Below, piece by piece: positions 62,309 through 64,000 of a DNA stretch of 64,000 bases. The translations under genes were made by a program, and so were the position numbers. Origin of the DNA: Pyrocephalus nanus (lineage: Eukaryota > Chordata > Aves > Passeriformes > Tyrannidae); NCBI GenBank assembly GCA_038380795.1, contig CM076259.1, positions 78,189,724-78,253,723 on the forward strand, given 5' to 3'. Every line of letters starts with the position of its first letter. Position 1 is the first letter of the stretch. The notes under the pieces are model-generated. The model was not told the origin of the DNA. It searched no databases and was given only the letters and a program-made list of their open reading frames with translations.

Positions 62309-62859
62309 GAAAGTTGGTAGAGCTTGTACAACCCGGAGTGGTAGGAGTGTACCTAAGAGAGATAAATCATGATTTTACCCAAGAAGGTAATTCAGCCCTT
62401 TCTTGAGACAGCAGTGATGAACCATCCCATGGGGAGATGCCTCTTTCTCCGCAGACTTCCTAAAGGAAAGAGGTAACTTATGTGGGCTTGAGACCTCATA
62501 CGTAGTTGACTAAAGAATTTTAAAAGGCACACTAACAAAATCCTGGCTCTGTTAAATCAGTGACTTTTTTATTTCATTGAATTCAGTAGTGCCAATGTAA
62601 TTCACCCAGAGTGCTCCGGAAAATTCCTCTCTGGCAGTCAGGTGAATGGCCGAGCACAGGGCACCCGAAACTGAACCTCCCATTTGGTGAAATGACATGG
62701 CTGACACAGAAATGCAGGATCAGTGACCTCAGCTTGGGGTTCCCCAAGACAAACAAGAAAGCATTGCCTCAATATTGGCTTAATTTATATTTTTGAAAAA
62801 TAAAATACCTTCCAAGCAGTGACAAATGGAGCCTTCACAGCACAAACAGACGTGAAAAT

Positions 62860-63395
62860 GCATCCATCGCTCTGCTCATGCTACAAAAAAGCCTGCACCC
62901 AAACTCCCAGTTGGGTATTATTTCCTGGATTTACTACAAAAAGAACAATGCATGTTTATTAAAAACAGAGTGGCTTTTAGCAGCAGCGGTAGCACCGCAC
63001 ACAATACACCAAAGCACAACAGGGGCCTTCTCCCGGCAATTGATGTGGAGAAGACCTTTGGCAGAGCAATATGGAAATTCGCATTCAGTGGCTTGATTAA
63101 TTTGGAGTTTGGAAGCCACCTTCCCGAGATGGATGACAGTAGCTTATTAAATAAATAAATAAGGAGCAAGCTGAAGTCGCGCTGGCGTTATAGCATCAGA
63201 TTTATGTCATCTGCGCAGGCAGAAAAGGCCTTTGTGGCCGCTATTGTTCGGGCTGTCAGCAGAGGCCTTGGCAGCGGCCTTTTGTCGGGACTTGTGTCGG
63301 GGGTAATAACGGGGAGATGACGGCGGTTGGTCTGTTTGATGTAACCCAGTTTTATGGATGCCGGAGTTGGTATCCGCACACGCAGGCGGAAGAAA
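62860..63395. promoter_or_regulatory. candidate developmental enhancer (best in window)
   Basis: About 530 bp is non-repetitive and dense in transcription-factor-like words: CATGTTTATTAAAA (forkhead-like), GACCTTTGGCAG, GGCTTGATTAATTTGG, GATGACAG (MEIS/TGIF-like TGACAG), GATTTATGTCATCTGC (CDX/HOX-like and E-box), CCTTTGT and CTATTGTTCG (SOX-like), GGCTGTCAGCAG. CpGs are retained at a density well above the neighbourhood without forming an island. Short overlapping frames (about 60-85 codons on both strands) look accidental. Conservation cannot be seen here. Confidence 0.4.
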
Positions 63396-64000
63396 ATAAG
63401 CGTGCCGGGGCGCTGGGCCTGCCTGCCCTCAGCTCCCCTCTGCAGCCGCTGGCTGGGCCAGACGCTGGCTGGGGTTCCCGGGGTTCAGCTCGTGGCCTCG
63501 GGCTGTCACCCAGGGAGCTGAACGGGGAGGAAAGGTGTCCCTCGAAGTGGCAGGTTGTGTCTGCTCCCCACTACCACGGTTGCCTCCCCCCCAGGTTCCA
63601 GAGCTGGGGAGCTTGCACGGGTGCTGTGGGAGTATCAGAAACAAGTGATGGCTTCTGGAGTACGCATGCCTAAATTTATGTGGAAGTAATTAAGAGTTGT
63701 CTGGTACAAATCAGAATAACGTGATATATAATAGTAATCTGGCACACTCAGGCTAGAGGTGGATAGGAACATCAGAAAAAAATGCTGCACCACAGGTTAC
63801 TATGTGACATTTTTAGAGGGGTGAAGGAACCCTGATTTAACATTTTTTCAGGAGATGCAATCTGCAGTCTGGGGGTTTTTGCTAAGATCTTCGTAATTAT
63901 TTTCAACCTGATATTTTAATGTCTTATCCTAAAAAGTAGAAGATTTTAAAAAACAAAATGTTCTTTGGAGTGCTGTGTGATTCGTTTTCTCTAGAGAAAC
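63396..64000. other. non-coding sequence, GC-rich then AT-rich
   Basis: About 63400-63540 is GC-rich with a few CpGs (GCCGGGGCGCTGG), possibly a continuation of the preceding regulatory block. The rest is AT-rich. No gene or repeat is recognised. Confidence 0.45.

Noticed and set aside
1..64000. CRISPR array, tRNA or rRNA genes, endogenous retrovirus
   Set aside because: No regularly spaced repeats, no cloverleaf A/B-box pair that I could support, and no LTR pair, primer-binding site or gag/pol-like frame was found by reading.

Overview
The window looks like vertebrate, almost certainly avian, nuclear DNA. Its recognisable interspersed repeats are six CR1 LINE 3' fragments ending in the typical ATTCTGTGA-type tail. 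I saw no Alu, L1 or B-type elements. There are a few decayed MIR/L2-like relics, repeat density is low, and CpG is scarce outside a handful of short islands. No open frame is long enough for a bacterial-type gene or a single-exon vertebrate gene. The longest frames (up to 207 codons) lie in C-rich low-complexity sequence.

One gene start is well supported. A CpG island at about 3.39-3.97 kb carries GC boxes, a TGACGCAA ATF-like site, a CACGTG E-box, a CCAAT box and a YY1-type motif overlapping an ATG. That ATG opens a 59-nt coding segment (3692-3750) followed by a GTGAGT donor. Its 20 residues are rich in Ala and Arg with no acidic residue, like a mitochondrial presequence. I cannot name the gene. 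Two phase-compatible acceptors were noted, one 72 bp away and one at 24.09 kb, but neither is secure.

Layout: 0-3.3 kb is unique DNA with one CR1 tail and a pyrimidine tract. 3.4-4.1 kb is the promoter, exon 1 and a CR1 tail. 4.1-30.8 kb is AT-rich non-coding DNA that could be first intron or intergenic. It holds a CR1 tail, homopolymers, a hairpin, a possible TIR element (29.04-29.31 kb) and some enhancer-like stretches. 30.9-31.2 kb is a second, orphan CpG island with a TATAAA and a near-consensus CTCF motif. 34.0-38.9 kb is unusual: long homopolymers (A47, G18, T35, T28), a (CCAAA)n array, a C-rich minisatellite, a small CpG-rich patch and several enhancer-like stretches. 39.3-39.9 kb is a stop-poor GC-richer island. 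40-64 kb is AT-rich again, with one inverted and one larger CR1 copy, a diverged tandem duplication of about 155 bp (57.0-57.3 kb), a 24-bp perfect palindrome and further enhancer-like stretches, the best at 62.9-63.4 kb.

Taken together the window reads as the 5' end of one housekeeping-type gene next to, or containing in a long intron, a gene-poor block of possible regulatory DNA. I found no operon, CRISPR array, phage, retroviral gene, tRNA or rRNA, and nothing I would call a new biological system. The findings are structural oddities and testable candidates.
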